In this document: piece by piece, positions 1 to 11,273 of the stretch
Layout of the letters: each line of letters opens with the position of its first letter
How positions within the stretch are numbered: the first letter of the stretch is position 1
Origin: Heracleum sosnowskyi
Lineage: Eukaryota; Streptophyta; Magnoliopsida; Apiales; Apiaceae
Assembly: GCA_030848705.1 (NCBI GenBank)
Contig: JAUIZM010000023.1
Coordinates: forward strand, 186,001-250,000
Length of the DNA: 64,000 nt
Direction: 5' to 3'
Notes under the pieces: generated by a model
The model's database searches: none
Told to the model about the DNA's origin: nothing
Seen by the model: only the letters and a program-made list of their open reading frames with translations
Position numbers and translations under genes: made by a program

Positions 1-3
1 TGA

Positions 4-171
4 TTTATAGAATTGCAGTAAACTTCATTTGGAGCTGTCCGGACCTGAATTGGAGCAGATACCAGGGGACGCCCGATTACGTATACCTCTTAAGGGATCT
101 ATACAAGGAAAACGGGGATAAATTGAAGCGGGTCGTTTTGAGGATATTTTCTCGTAGTTTGACCCTATGGG
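4..171 (+). repeat. Representative consensus monomer (168 bp)
   Basis: First complete monomer; the start point is arbitrary. In order it holds: an AT-rich start (TTTATAGAATTGCAGTAAAC), two TTGGAGC words 21 bp apart, the 8-bp palindrome GTCCGGAC between them, a GC-rich core (CAGGGGACGCCCG), the words TACGTA, GTATAC and CTTAAG (all palindromes), a purine-rich stretch (AAGGAAAACGGGGATAAA), and two T-tracts 11 bp apart before CTCGTAGTTTGACCC. It has 8 CpG against about 7.8 expected from its base composition. Other monomer classes differ mainly at GCAGTAAAC or GCAAAAAAC, at CTGTCCGGACC or CAGTCCGGGCC, around CTTAAGGGA or CTGAAGGGA, and at GAGGATATT, GTGGATATT or GTGGGTATT. Confidence 0.95.
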
Positions 172-1335
172 TTTATAGAATTGCAAAAAACTTCATTTGG
201 AGCAGTCCGGGCCTGAATTGGAGCAGATACCAGGGGACGCCCGATTACGTATACCTCCTAAGGCAGCTATACAAGGAAAACGGGGATAAAAATTAAGCGG
301 GTCGTTTTGTGGATATTTTCTCGTAGTTTGACCCTATGGGTTTATAGAATTGCAAAAAACTTCATTTGGAGCAGTCCGGGCTTGAACTGGAGCAGATACC
401 AGGGAACGCCCGATTACGTATACCTCTGAAGGGATCTATACAAGGAAAACGGGGATAAATTGAAGCGGGTCGTTTTGAGGATATTTTCTCGTAGTTTGAC
501 CCTATGGGTTTATAGAATTGCAGTAAACTTCATTTGGAGCTGTCCGGACCTGAATTGGAGTAGATACCAGGGGACGCCCGATTAGGGGATCTATACAAGG
601 AAAACGGTGATAAATTGAAGCGGGTCGTTTTGTGGATATTTTCTCGTAGTTTGACCCTATGGGTTTATAGAATTGCAAAAAACTTCATTTGGAGCAGTCC
701 GGGCCTAAATTGGAGCAGATACCAGGGGACGCCCGATTACGTATACCTCTGAAGGGAGCTATACAAGGAAAACGGGGATAAATTGAAGCGGGTCGTTTTG
801 TGGGTATTTTCTAGTAATTTGACCCTATAGGTTTATAGAATTGCAAACAACTTCATTTGGAGCAGTCCGGGCCTGAATTGGAGCAGATACCAGGGGACGC
901 CCGATTACGTATACCTCTTAAGGGAGCTATACAAGGAAAACGGGGATAAATTGAAGCGGGTCGTTTTGTGGATATTTTCTCGTAGTTTGACCCTATGGGT
1001 TTATAGAATTGCAGTAAACTTCATTTGGAGCTGTCCGGACCTGAATTGGAGCAGATACCAGGGGACGCCCGATTACGTATATCTCTTAAGGGATCTATAC
1101 AAAGAAAACGGGGATAAATTGAAGCGGGTCGTTTTGAGGATATTTTCTCGTAGTTTGACCCTATTGATTTATAGAATTGCAGTAAACTTCATTTGGAGCT
1201 GTCCGGACCTGAATTGGAGCAGATACCAGGGGACGCCCGATTACGTATACCTCTTAAGGGATATATACAAGGAAAACGGGGATAAATTGAAGCGGGTCGT
1301 TTTGAGGATATTTTCTCGTAGTTTGACCCTATGGG

Positions 1336-1504
1336 TTTATAGAATTGCAAAAAACTTCATTTGGAGCTGTCCGGGCCTGAATTGGAGCAGATATCAGGGG
1401 ACGCCCGATTACGTATACCTCCTAAGGCAGCTATACAAGGAAAACGGGGATAAAAATTAAGCGGGTCGTTTTGTGGATATTTTCTCGTAGTTTGACCCTA
1501 TGGG
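1336..1504 (+). repeat. 169-bp monomer (1-bp insertion, exemplar)
   Basis: GATAAATTGAAGCGGG reads GATAAAAATTAAGCGGG. The same monomers carry CTCCTAAGGCAGC in place of CTCTTAAGGGAGC. The next monomer is nearly always the class with GGGCTTGAACTGGAGC and CAGGGAACGCCC. Further copies have the insertion near 291, 5265, 6899, 8719, 10051, 12191, 13844, 15177, 18640, 21440, 23751, 24910, 27885, 31340, 34480, 37935, 41395, 43210, 45690 and 48368. The extra base brings TAA into the open frame. Confidence 0.85.
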
Positions 1505-1672
1505 TTTATAGAATTGCAAAAAACTTCATTTGGAGCAGTCCGGGCTTGAACTGGAGCAAATACCAGGGAACGCCCGATTACGTATACCTCTGAAGGGATC
1601 TATACAAGGAAAACGGGGATAAATTGAAGCGGGTCGTTTTGAGGATATTTTCTCGTAGTTTGACCCTATGGG

Positions 1673-1827
1673 TTTATAGAATTGCAGTAAACTTCATTTG
1701 GAGCTGTCCGGACCTGAATTGGAGCAGATACCAGGGGACGCCCGATTAGGGGATCTATACAAGGAAAACGGGGATAAATTGAAGCGGGTCGTTTTGTGGA
1801 TATTTTCTCGTAGTTTGACCCTATGGG
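1673..1827 (+). repeat. 155-bp deletion monomer, type D1 (exemplar)
   Basis: The consensus GATTACGTATACCTCTTAAG... is shortened by 13 bp to GATTAGGGGATC. In the full-length sequence the removed segment lies between two TTA words, so a 3-bp microhomology deletion followed by one A-to-G change explains the junction. I located 44 copies of this type, the first near 534 and the last near 53453. The remainder of the monomer matches the GCAGTAAAC / CTGTCCGGACC class and almost always ends in GTGGATATT. The deletion shifts the otherwise open frame and puts a TAG at the junction. Confidence 0.9.
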
Positions 1828-3662
1828 TTTATAGAATTGCAAAAAACTTCATTTGGAGCAGTCCGGGCCTAAATTGGAGCAGATACCAGGGGACGCCCGA
1901 TTACGTATACCTCTGAAGGGAGGTATACAAGGAAAACGGGGATAAATTGAAGCGGGTCGTTTGTGGATATTTTCTCGTAGTTTGACCCTATGGGTTTATA
2001 GAATTGCAGTAAACTTCATTTGGAGCTGTCCGGACCTGAATTGGAGCAGATACCAGGGGACGCCCGATTACGTATACCTCTTAAGGGATCTATACAAGGA
2101 AAACGGGGATAAATTGAAGCGGGTCGTTTTGAGGATATTTTCTCGTAGTTTGACCCTATGGGTTTATAGAATTGCAGTAAACTTCATTTGGAGCTCTCCG
2201 GACCTGAATTGGAGCAGATACCAGGGGACGCCCGATTACGTATACCTCTTAAGGGATCTATACATGGAAAACGGGGATAAATTGAAGCGGGTCGTTTTGT
2301 GGATATTTTCTCGTAGTTTGACCCTATGGGTTTATAGAATTGCAAAAAACTTCATTTGGAGCAATCCGGACCTGAATTTGAGCAGATATCAGGGGACACC
2401 CGATTACGTATACCTCTGAAGGGAGCTATACAAGGAAAACGGGGATAAATTGAAGCGGGTCATTTTGAGGATATTTTCTCGTAGTTTGACCCTATTGATT
2501 TATAGAATTGCAGTAAACTTCATTTGGAGCTGTCCGGACCTGAATTGGAGCAGATACCAGGGGACGCCCGATTACGTATACCTCTTAAGGGATCTATACA
2601 AGGAAAACGGGGATAAATTGAAGCGGGTCGTTTTGAGGATATTTTCTCGTAGTTTGACCCTATGGGTTTATAGAATTGCAGTAAACTTCATTTGGAGCTG
2701 TCCGGACCTGAATTGGAGCAGATACCAGGGGACGCCCGATTAGGGGATCTATACAAGGAAAACGGGGATAAATTGAAGCGGGTCGTTTTGTGGATATTTT
2801 CTCGTAGTTTGACCCTATGGGTTTATAGAATTGCAAAAAACTTCATTTGGAGCAGTCCGGGCCTAAATTGGAGCAGATACCAGGGGACGCCCGATTACGT
2901 ATACCTCTGAAGGGAGGTATACAAGGAAAACGGGGATAAATTGAAGCGGGTCGTTTGTGGATATTTTCTCGTAGTTTGACCCTATGGGTTTATAGAATTG
3001 CAGTAAACTTCATTTGGAGCTGTCCGGACCTGAATTGGAGCAGATACCAGGGGACGCCCGATTACGTATACCTCTTAAGGGATCTATACAAGGAAAACGG
3101 GGATAAATTGAAGCGGGTCGTTTTGAGGATATTTTCTCGTAGTTTGACCCTATGGGTTTATAGAATTGCAGTAAACTTCATTTGGAGCTCTCCGGACCTG
3201 AATTGGAGCAGATACCAGGGGACGCCCGATTACGTATACCTCTTAAGGGATCTATACATGGAAAACGGGGATAAATTGAAGCGGGTCGTTTTGTGGATAT
3301 TTTCTCGTAGTTTGACCCTATGGGTTTATAGAATTGCAAAAAACTTCATTTGGAGCAATCCGGACCTGAATTTGAGCAGATATCAGGGGACACCCGATTA
3401 CGTATACCTCTGAAGGGAGCTATACAAGGAAAACGGGGATAAATTGAAGCGGGTCATTTTGAGGATATTTTCTCGTAGTTTGACCCTATTGATTTATAGA
3501 ATTGCAGTAAACTTCATTTGGAGCTGTCCGGACCTGAATTGGAGCAGATACCAGGGGACGCCCGATTACGTATACCTCTTAAGGGATCTATACAAGGAAA
3601 ACGGGGATAAATTGAAGCGGGTCGTTTTGAGGATATTTTCTCGTAGTTTGACCCTATGGGTT
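1675..3662. repeat. Tandem duplication, 994-bp period (two copies)
   Basis: Copies are about 1675-2668 and 2669-3662. Each holds six monomers (155+167+4x168 = 994). Shared private marks lie 994 bp apart: GGGAGGTATAC (near 1920 and 2914), GCAATCCGG (near 2361 and 3355) and GTCATTTTGAGG (near 2460 and 3454). Homology stops on the right where GCAGTAAAC is replaced by GCAAAAAAC with TTTGAAGCAG near 3688. I noticed no mismatch between the copies. Confidence 0.85.
1828..1994 (+). repeat. 167-bp monomer (1-bp T deletion, exemplar)
   Basis: GTCGTTTTGTGG is shortened to GTCGTTTGTGG. It directly follows a D1 155-bp monomer. Similar copies end near 2951, 7401, 7891, 10553, 11043, 11533, 12696, 13186, 14349 and 15680; the one near 9222 reads GTCGTATGTGG. 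Some copies (near 1920, 2914, 9184 and 14312) also carry GGGAGGTATAC instead of GGGAGCTATAC, a linked sub-lineage. Confidence 0.85.
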
Positions 3663-4974
3663 TATAGAATTGCAAAAAACTTCATTTGAAGCAGTCCGGG
3701 CTTGAACTGGAGCAGATACCAGGAAACGCCCGATTACGTATACCTCTGAAGGGATCTATACAAGGAAAACGGGGATAAATTGAAGCGGGTCGTTTTGAGG
3801 ATATTTTCTCGTAGTTTGACCCTATGGGTTTATAGAATTGCAGTAAACTTCATTTGGAGCTGTCCGGACCTGAATTGGAGCAGATACCAGGGGACGCCCG
3901 ATTAGGGGATCTATACAAGGAAAACGGGGATAAATTGAAGCGGGTCGTTTTGTGGATATTTTCTCGTAGTTTGACCCTATGGGTTTATAGAATTGCAAAA
4001 AACTTCATTTGGAGCAGTCCGGGCCTAAATTGGAGCAGATACCAGGGGACGCCCGATTACGTATACCTCTGAAGGGAGCTATACAAGGAAAACGGGGATA
4101 AATTGAAGCGGGTCGTTTTTGGATATTTTCTCGTAGTTTGACCCTATGGGTTTATAGAATTGCAGTAAACTTCATTTGGAGCTGTCCGGACCTGAATTGG
4201 AGCAGATACCAGGGGACGCCCGATTACGTATATCTCTTAAGGGATCTATACAAAGAAAACGGGGATAAATTGAAGCGAGTCGTTTTGAGGATATTTTCTC
4301 GTAGTTTGACCCTATGGGTTTATAGAATTGCAGTAAACTTCATTTGGAGCTGTCCGGACCTGAATTGGAGCAGATACCAGGGGACGCCCGATTAGGGGAT
4401 CTATACAAGGAAAACGGGGATAAATTGAAGCGGGTCGTTTTGTGGATATTTTCTCGTAGTTTGACCCTATGGGTTTATAGAATTGCAGTAAACTTCATTT
4501 GGAGCTGTCCGGACCTGAATTGGAGCAGATACCAGGGGACGCCCGATTACGTATACCTCTTAAGGGATCTATACAAGGAAAACGGGGATAAATTGAAGCG
4601 GGTCGTTTTGAGGATATTTTCTCGTAGTTTGACCCTATGGGTTTATAGAATTGCAGTAAACTTCATTTGGAGCTCTCCGGACCTGAATTGGAGCAGATAC
4701 CAGGGGACGCCCGATTACGTATACCTCTTAAGGGATCTATACATGGAAAACAGGGATAAATTGAAGCGGGTCGTTTTGTGGATATTTTCTCGTAGTTTGA
4801 CCCTATGGGTTTATAGAATTGCAAAAAACTTCATTTGGAGCAGTCCGGACCTGAATTTGAGCAGATATCAGGGGACACCCGATTACGTATACCTCTGAAG
4901 GGAGCTATACAAGGAAAACGAGGATAAATTGAAGCGGGTCGTTTTGAGGATATTTTCTCGTAGTTTGACCCTAT

Positions 4975-6124
4975 TGATTTATAGAATTGCAGTAAACTTC
5001 ATTTGGAGCTGTCCGGACCTGAATTGGAGCAGATACCAGGGGACGCCCGATTACGTATACCTCTTAAGGGATCTATACAAGGAAAACGGGGATAAATTGA
5101 AGCGGGTCGTTTTGAGGATATTTTCTCGTAGTTTGACCCTATGGGTTTATAGAATTGCAAAAAACTTCATTTGGAGCAGTCCGGGCCTGAATTGGAGCAG
5201 ATACCAGGGGACGCCCGATTACGTATACCTCCTAATGCAGCTATACAAGGAAAACGGGGATAAAAATTAAGCGGGTCGTTTTGTGGATATTTTCTCGTAG
5301 TTTGACCCTATGGGTTTATAGAATTGCAAAAAACTTCATTTGGAGCAGTCCGGGCTTGAACTGGAGCAGATACCAGGGAACGCCCGATTACATATACCTC
5401 TGAAGGGATCTATACAAGGAAAACGGGGATAAATTGAAGCGGGTCGTTTTGAGGATATTTTCTCGTAGTTTGACCCTATGGGTTTATAGAATTGCAGTAA
5501 ACTTCATTTGGAGCTGTCCGGACCTGAATTGGAGCAGATACCAGGGGACGCCCGATTAGGGGATCTATACAAGGAAAACGGGGATAAATTGAAGCGGGTC
5601 GTTTTGTGGATATTTTCTCGTAGTTTGACCCTATGGGTTTATAGAATTGCAAAAAACTTCATTTGGAGCAGTCCGGGCCTAAATTGGAGCAGATACCAGG
5701 GGACGCCCGATTACGTATACCTCTGAAGGGAGCTATACAAGGAAAACGGGGATAAATTGAAGCGGGTCGTTTTGTGGGTATTTTCTAGTAATTTGACCCT
5801 ATAGGTTTATAGAATTGCAAACAACTTCATTTGGAGCAGTCCGGGCCTGAATTGGAGCAGATACCAGGGGACGCCCGATTACGTATACCTCTTAAGGGAG
5901 CTATACAAGGAAAACGGGGATAAATTGAAGCGGGTCGTTTTGTGGATATTTTTTCGTAGTTTGACCCTATGGGTTTATAGAATTGCAGTAAACTTCATTT
6001 GGAGCTGTCCGGACCTGAATTGGAGCAGATACCAGGGGACGCCCGATTACATATATCTCTTAAGGGATCTATACAAAGAAAACGGGGATAAATTGAAGCG
6101 GGTCGTTTTGAGGATATTTTCTCG
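4975..6124. repeat. Displaced duplicate of positions 1-1150 (offset 4974)
   Basis: The first base of the window matches 4975 (TGATTTATAG). The two segments share the rare GCAAACAAC monomer with CTAGTAATTTGACCC (near 845 and 5820) and the same order of 168, 169, 155 and 168 bp monomers. They part company after about 1150/6124, where one has CTATTGATTT and the other CTATGGGTTT. Small differences include GATTACGTATATC against GATTACATATATC, and a TAG substitution near 561 present only in the left copy. Confidence 0.75.
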
Positions 6125-6296
6125 TAGTTTGACCCTATGGGTTTATAGAATTGCAGTAAACTTCATTTGGAGCTGTCCGGACCTGAATTGGAGCAGATAC
6201 CAGGGGACGCCCGATTAGGGGATCTATACAAGGAAAACGGGGATAAATTGAAGCGGGTCGTTTTGTGGATATTTTCTCGTAGTTTGACCCTATGGG

Positions 6297-6443
6297 TTTA
6301 TAGAATTGCAAAAAACTTCATTTGGAGCAGATACCAGGGGACGCCCGATTACGTATACCTCTTAAGGGAGCTATACAAGGAAAATGGGGATAAATTGAAG
6401 CGGGTCGTTTTGTGGATATTTTCTCGTAGTTTGACCCTATGGG
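6297..6443 (+). repeat. Unique 147-bp monomer (21-bp internal deletion)
   Basis: The sequence passes from TTTGGAGCAG straight to ATACCAGGGG. The 21 bp between the two TTGGAGCAG words of a normal CAGTCC-class monomer, plus one copy of the word, are missing. Slippage or recombination between these 9-bp direct repeats explains it exactly. The block length confirms it: 6167 to 7142 is 975 = 155+147+3x168+169. I found no second example in the window. Confidence 0.92.
6315..6340 (+). other. Deletion junction at 9-bp direct repeats
   Basis: Junction of the 147-bp monomer, where TTGGAGCAG (6322-6330) is followed directly by ATACCAGG. In the neighbours TTGGAGCAG occurs twice, 21 bp apart, around TCCGGGCCTGAA. 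One copy of the word and the spacer are gone, the signature of slippage or intra-strand recombination between direct repeats. Confidence 0.9.
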
Positions 6444-9400
6444 TTTATAGAATTGCAGTAAACTTCATTTGGAGCTGTCCGGACCTGAATTGGAGCAGAT
6501 ACCAGGGGACGCCCGATTACATATATCTCTTAAGGGATCTATACAAAGAAAACGGGGATAAATTGAAGCGGGTCGTTTTGAGGATATTTTCTCGTAGTTT
6601 GACCCTATTGATTTATAGAATTGCAGTAAACTTCATTTGGAGCTGTCCGGACCTAAATTGGAGCAGATACCAGGGGACGCCCGATTACGTATACCTCTTA
6701 AGGGATCTATACAAGGAAAACGGGGATAAATTGAAGAGGGTCGTTTTGAGGATATTTTCTCGTAGTTTGACCCTATGGGTTTATAGAATTGCAAAAAACT
6801 TCATTTGGAGCTGTCCGGGCCTGAATTGGAGCAGATACCAGGGGACGCCCGATTACGTATACCTCCTAAGGCAGCTATACAAGGAAAACGGGGATAAAAA
6901 TTAAGCGGGTCGTTTTGTGGATATTTACTCGTAGTTTGACCCTATGGGTTTATAGAATTGCAAAAAACTTCATTTGGAGCAGTCCGGGCTTGAACTGGAG
7001 CAGATACCAGGGAACGCCCGATTACGTATACCTCTGAAGGGATCTATACAAGGAAAACGGGGATAAATTGAAGCGGGTCGTTTTGAGGATATTTTCTCGT
7101 AGTTTGACCCTATGGGTTTATAGAATTGCAGTAAACTTCATTTGGAGCTGTCCGGACCTGAATTGGAGCAGATACCAGGGGACGCCCGATTAGGGGATCT
7201 ATACAAGGAAAACGGGGATAAATTGAAGCGGGTCGTTTTGTGGATATTTTCTCGTAGTTTGACCCTATGGGTTTATAGAATTGCAAAAAACTTCATTTGG
7301 AGCAGTCCGGGCCTAAATTGGAGCAGATACCAGGGGACGCCCGATTACGTATACCTCTGAAGGGAGCTATACAAGGAAAACGGGGATAAATTGAAGCGGG
7401 TCGTTTGTGGATATTTTCTCGTAGTTTGACCCTATGGGTTTATAGAATTGCAGTAAACTTCATTTGGAGCTGTCCGGACCTGAATTGGAGCAGATACCAG
7501 GGGACGCCCGATTACGTATATCTCTTAAGGGATCTATACAAAGAAAACGGGGATAAATTGAAGCGGGTCGTTTTGAGGATATTTTCTCGTAGTTTGACCC
7601 TATGGGTTTATAGAATTGCAATAAACTTCATTTGGAGCTGTCCGGACCTGAATTGGAGCAGATACCAGGGGACGCCCGATTAGGGGATCTATACAAGGAA
7701 AACGGGGATAAATTGAAGCGGGTCGTTTTGTGGATATTTTCTCGTAGTTTGACCCTATGGGTTTATAGAATTGCAAAAAACTTCATTTGGAGCAGTCCGG
7801 GCCTAAATTGGAGCAGATACCAGGGGACGCCCGATTACGTATACCTCTGAAGGGAGCTATACAAGGAAAACGGGGATAAATTGAAGCGGGTCGTTTGTGG
7901 ATATTTTCTCGTAGTTTGACCCTATGGGTTTATAGAATTGCAGTAAACTTCATTTGGAGCTGTCCGGACCTGAATTGGAGCAGATACCAGGGGACGCCCG
8001 ATTACGTATACCTCTTAAGGGATCTATACAAGGAAAACGGGGATAAATTGAAGCGGGTCGTTTTGAGGATATTTTCTCGTAGTTTGACCCTATGGGCTTA
8101 TAGAATTGCAGTAAACTTCATTTGGAGCTCTCCGGACCTGAATTGGAGCAGATACCAGGGGACGCCCGATTACGTATACCTCTTAAGGGATCTATACATG
8201 GAAAACGGGGATAAATTGAAGCGGGTCGTTTTGTGGATATTTTCTCGTAGTTTGACCCTATGGGTTTATAGAATTGCAAAAAACTTCATTTGGAGCAGTC
8301 CGGACCTGAATTTGAGCAGATATCAGGGGACACCCGATTACGTATACCTCTGAAGGGAGCTATACAAGGAAAACGGGGATAAATTGAAGCGGGTCGTTTT
8401 GAGGATATTTTCTCGTAGTTTGACCCTATTGATTTATAGAATTGCAGTAAACTTCATTTGGAGCTGTCCGGACCTGAATTGGAGCAGATACCAGGGGACT
8501 CCCGATTACGTATACCTCTTAAGGGATCTATACAAGGAAAACGGGGATAAATTGAAGCGGGTCGTTTTGAGGATATTTTCTCGTAGTTTGACCCTATGGG
8601 TTTATAGAATTGCAAAAAACTTCATTTGGAGCTGTCCGGGCCTGAATTGGAGCAGATACCAGGGGACGCCCGATTACGTATACCTCCTAAGGCAGCTATA
8701 CAAGGAAAACGGGGATAAAAATTAAGCGGGTCGTTTTGTGGATATTTTCTCGTAGTTTGACCCTATGGGTTTATAGAATTGCAAAAAACTTCATTTGGAG
8801 CAGTCCGGGCTTGAACTGGAGCAGATACCAGGGAACGCCCGATTACGTATACCTCTGAAGGGATCTATACAAGGAAAACGGGGATAAATTGAAGCGGGTC
8901 GTTTTGAGGATATTTTCTCGTAGTTTGACCCTATGGGTTTATAGAATTGCAGTAAACTTCATTTGGAGCTGTCCGGACCTGAATTGGAGCAGATACCAGG
9001 GGACGCCCGATTAGGGGATCTATACAAGGAAAACGGGGATAAATTGAAGCGGGTCGTTTTGTGGATATTTTCTCGTAGTTTGACCCTATGGGTTTATAGA
9101 ATTGCAAAAAACTTCATTTGGAGCAGTCCGGGCCTAAATTGGAGCAGATACCAGGGGACGCCCGATTACGTATACCTCTGAAGGGAGGTATACAAGGAAA
9201 ACGGGGATAAATTGAAGCGGGTCGTATGTGGATATTTTCTCGTAGTTTGACCCTATGGGTTTATAGAATTGCAGTAAACTTCATTTGGAGCTGTCCGGAC
9301 CTGAATTGGAGCAGATACCAGGGGACGCCCGATTACGTATACCTCTTAAGGGATCTATACAAGGAAAACGGGGATAAATTGAAGCGGGTCGTTTTGAGAA

Positions 9401-10293
9401 TATTTTCTCGTAGTTTGACCCTATGGGTTTATAGAATTGCAGTAAACTTCATTTGGAGCTCTCCGGACCTGAATTGGAGCAGATACCAGGGGACGCCCGA
9501 TTACGTATACCTCTTAAGGGATCTATACATGGAAAACGGGGATAAATTGAAGCGGGTCGTTTTGTGGATATGTTCTCGTAGTTTGACCCTATGGGTTTAT
9601 AGAATTGCAAAAAACTTCGTTTGGAGCAATCCGGACCTGAATTTGAGCAGATATCAGGGGACACCCGATTACGTATACCTCTGAAGGGAGCTATACAAGG
9701 AAAACGGGGATAAATTGAAGCGGGTCGTTTTGAGGATATTTTCTCGTAGTTTGACCCTATTGATTTATAGAATTGCAGTAAACTTCATTTGGAGCTGTCC
9801 GGACCTGAATTGGAGCAGATACCAGGGGACGCCCGATTACGTATACCTCTTAAGGGATCTATACAAGGAAAACGGGGATAAATTGAAGCGGGTCGTTTTG
9901 AGGATATTTTCTCGTAGTTTGACCCTATGGGTTTATAGAATTGCAAAAAACTTCATTTGAAGCAGTCCGGGCCTGAATTGGAGCAGATACCAGGGGACGC
10001 CCGATTACGTATACCTCCTAAGGCAGCTATACAAGGAAAACGGGGATAAAAATTAAGCGGGTCGTTTTGTGGATATTTTCTCATAGTTTGACCCTATGGG
10101 TTTATAGAATTGCAAAAAACTTCATTTGGAGCAGTCCGGGCTTGAACTGGAGCAGATACCAGGGAACGCCCGATTACGTATACCTCTGAAGGGATCTATA
10201 CAAGGAAAACGGGGATAAATTGAAGCGGGTCGTTTTGAGGATATTTTCTCGTAGTTTGACCCTATGGGTTTATAGAATTGCAGTAAACTTCAT

Positions 10294-11273
10294 TTGGAGC
10301 TGTCCGGACCTGAATTGGAGCAGATACCAGGGGACGCCCGATTAGGGGATCTATACAAGGAAAACGGGGATAAATTGAAGCGGGTCGTTTTGTGGATATT
10401 TTCTCGTAGTTTGACCCTATGGGTTTATAGAATTGCAAAAAACTTCATTTGGAGCAGTCCGGGCCTAAATTGGAGCAGATACCAGGGGACGCCCGATTAC
10501 GTATACCTCTGAAGGGAGCTATACAAGGAAAACGGGGATAAATTGAAGCGGGTCGTTTGTGGATATTTTCTCGTAGTTTGACCCTATGGGTTTATAGAAT
10601 TGCAGTAAACTTCATTTGGAGCTGTCCGGACCTGAATTGGAGCAGATACCAGGGGACGTCCGATTACGTATATCTCTTAAGGGATCTATACAAAGAAAAC
10701 GGGGATAAATTGAAGCGGGTCGTTTTGAGGATATTTTCTCGTAGTTTGACCCTATGGGTTTATAGAATTGCAGTAAACTTCATTTGGAGCTGTCCGGACC
10801 TGAATTGGAGCAGATACCAGGGGACGCCCGATTAGGGGATCTATACAAGGAAAACGGGGATAAATTGAAGCGGGTCGTTTTGTGGATATTTTCTCGTAGT
10901 TTGACCCTATGGGTTTATAGAATTGCAAAAAACTTCATTTGGAGCAGTCCGGGCCTAAATTGGAGCAGATACCAGGGGACGCCCGATTACGTATACCTCT
11001 GAAGGGAGCTATACAAGGAAAACGGGGATAAATTGAAGCGGGTCGTTTGTGGATATTTTCTCGTAGTTTGACCCTATGGGTTTATAGAATTGCAGTAAAC
11101 TTCATTTGGAGCTGTCCGGACCTGAATTGGAGCAGATACCAGGGGACGCCCGATTACGTATATCTCTTAAGGGATCTATACAAAGAAAACGGGGATAAAT
11201 TGAAGCGGGTCGTTTTGAGGATATTTTCTCGTAGTTTGACCCTATGGGTTTATAGAATTGCAGTAAACTTCAT
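10294..11273. repeat. Tandem 490-bp blocks (two adjacent copies)
   Basis: Copies at 10294-10783 and 10784-11273 each contain 155+167+168 bp. The third member has GATTACGTATATC with CAAAGAAAAC in both. The left copy differs at 10659, where GACGCCCG reads GACGTCCG. A further block of the same make-up begins at 11274 and forms part of the 1653-bp duplication. Confidence 0.85.

Noticed and set aside
100..140. G-quadruplex from the GGG, GGGG and GGG runs.
   Set aside because: Loops between runs are 12-17 bases and only three runs of three or more G lie close together; a canonical quadruplex needs four with short loops.
110..141. CENP-B box candidate around ATAAATTGAAGCGGGT.
   Set aside because: Only the right part (A, then CGGG) fits; the TTCG half is absent. 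The reverse strand at CCCGATTACGTATACC lacks the required CGAA.
160..190. TATA-like promoter at GGGTTTATAGAATT in each monomer.
   Set aside because: A short AT-rich word repeated several hundred times with no initiator, downstream gene or other promoter feature. Satellite transcription is possible but the sequence does not show it.
9449..9664. A 71-codon minus-strand ORF.
   Set aside because: It exists only because local point variants remove stops in one pair of monomers; other copies of the same monomers are closed in this frame.
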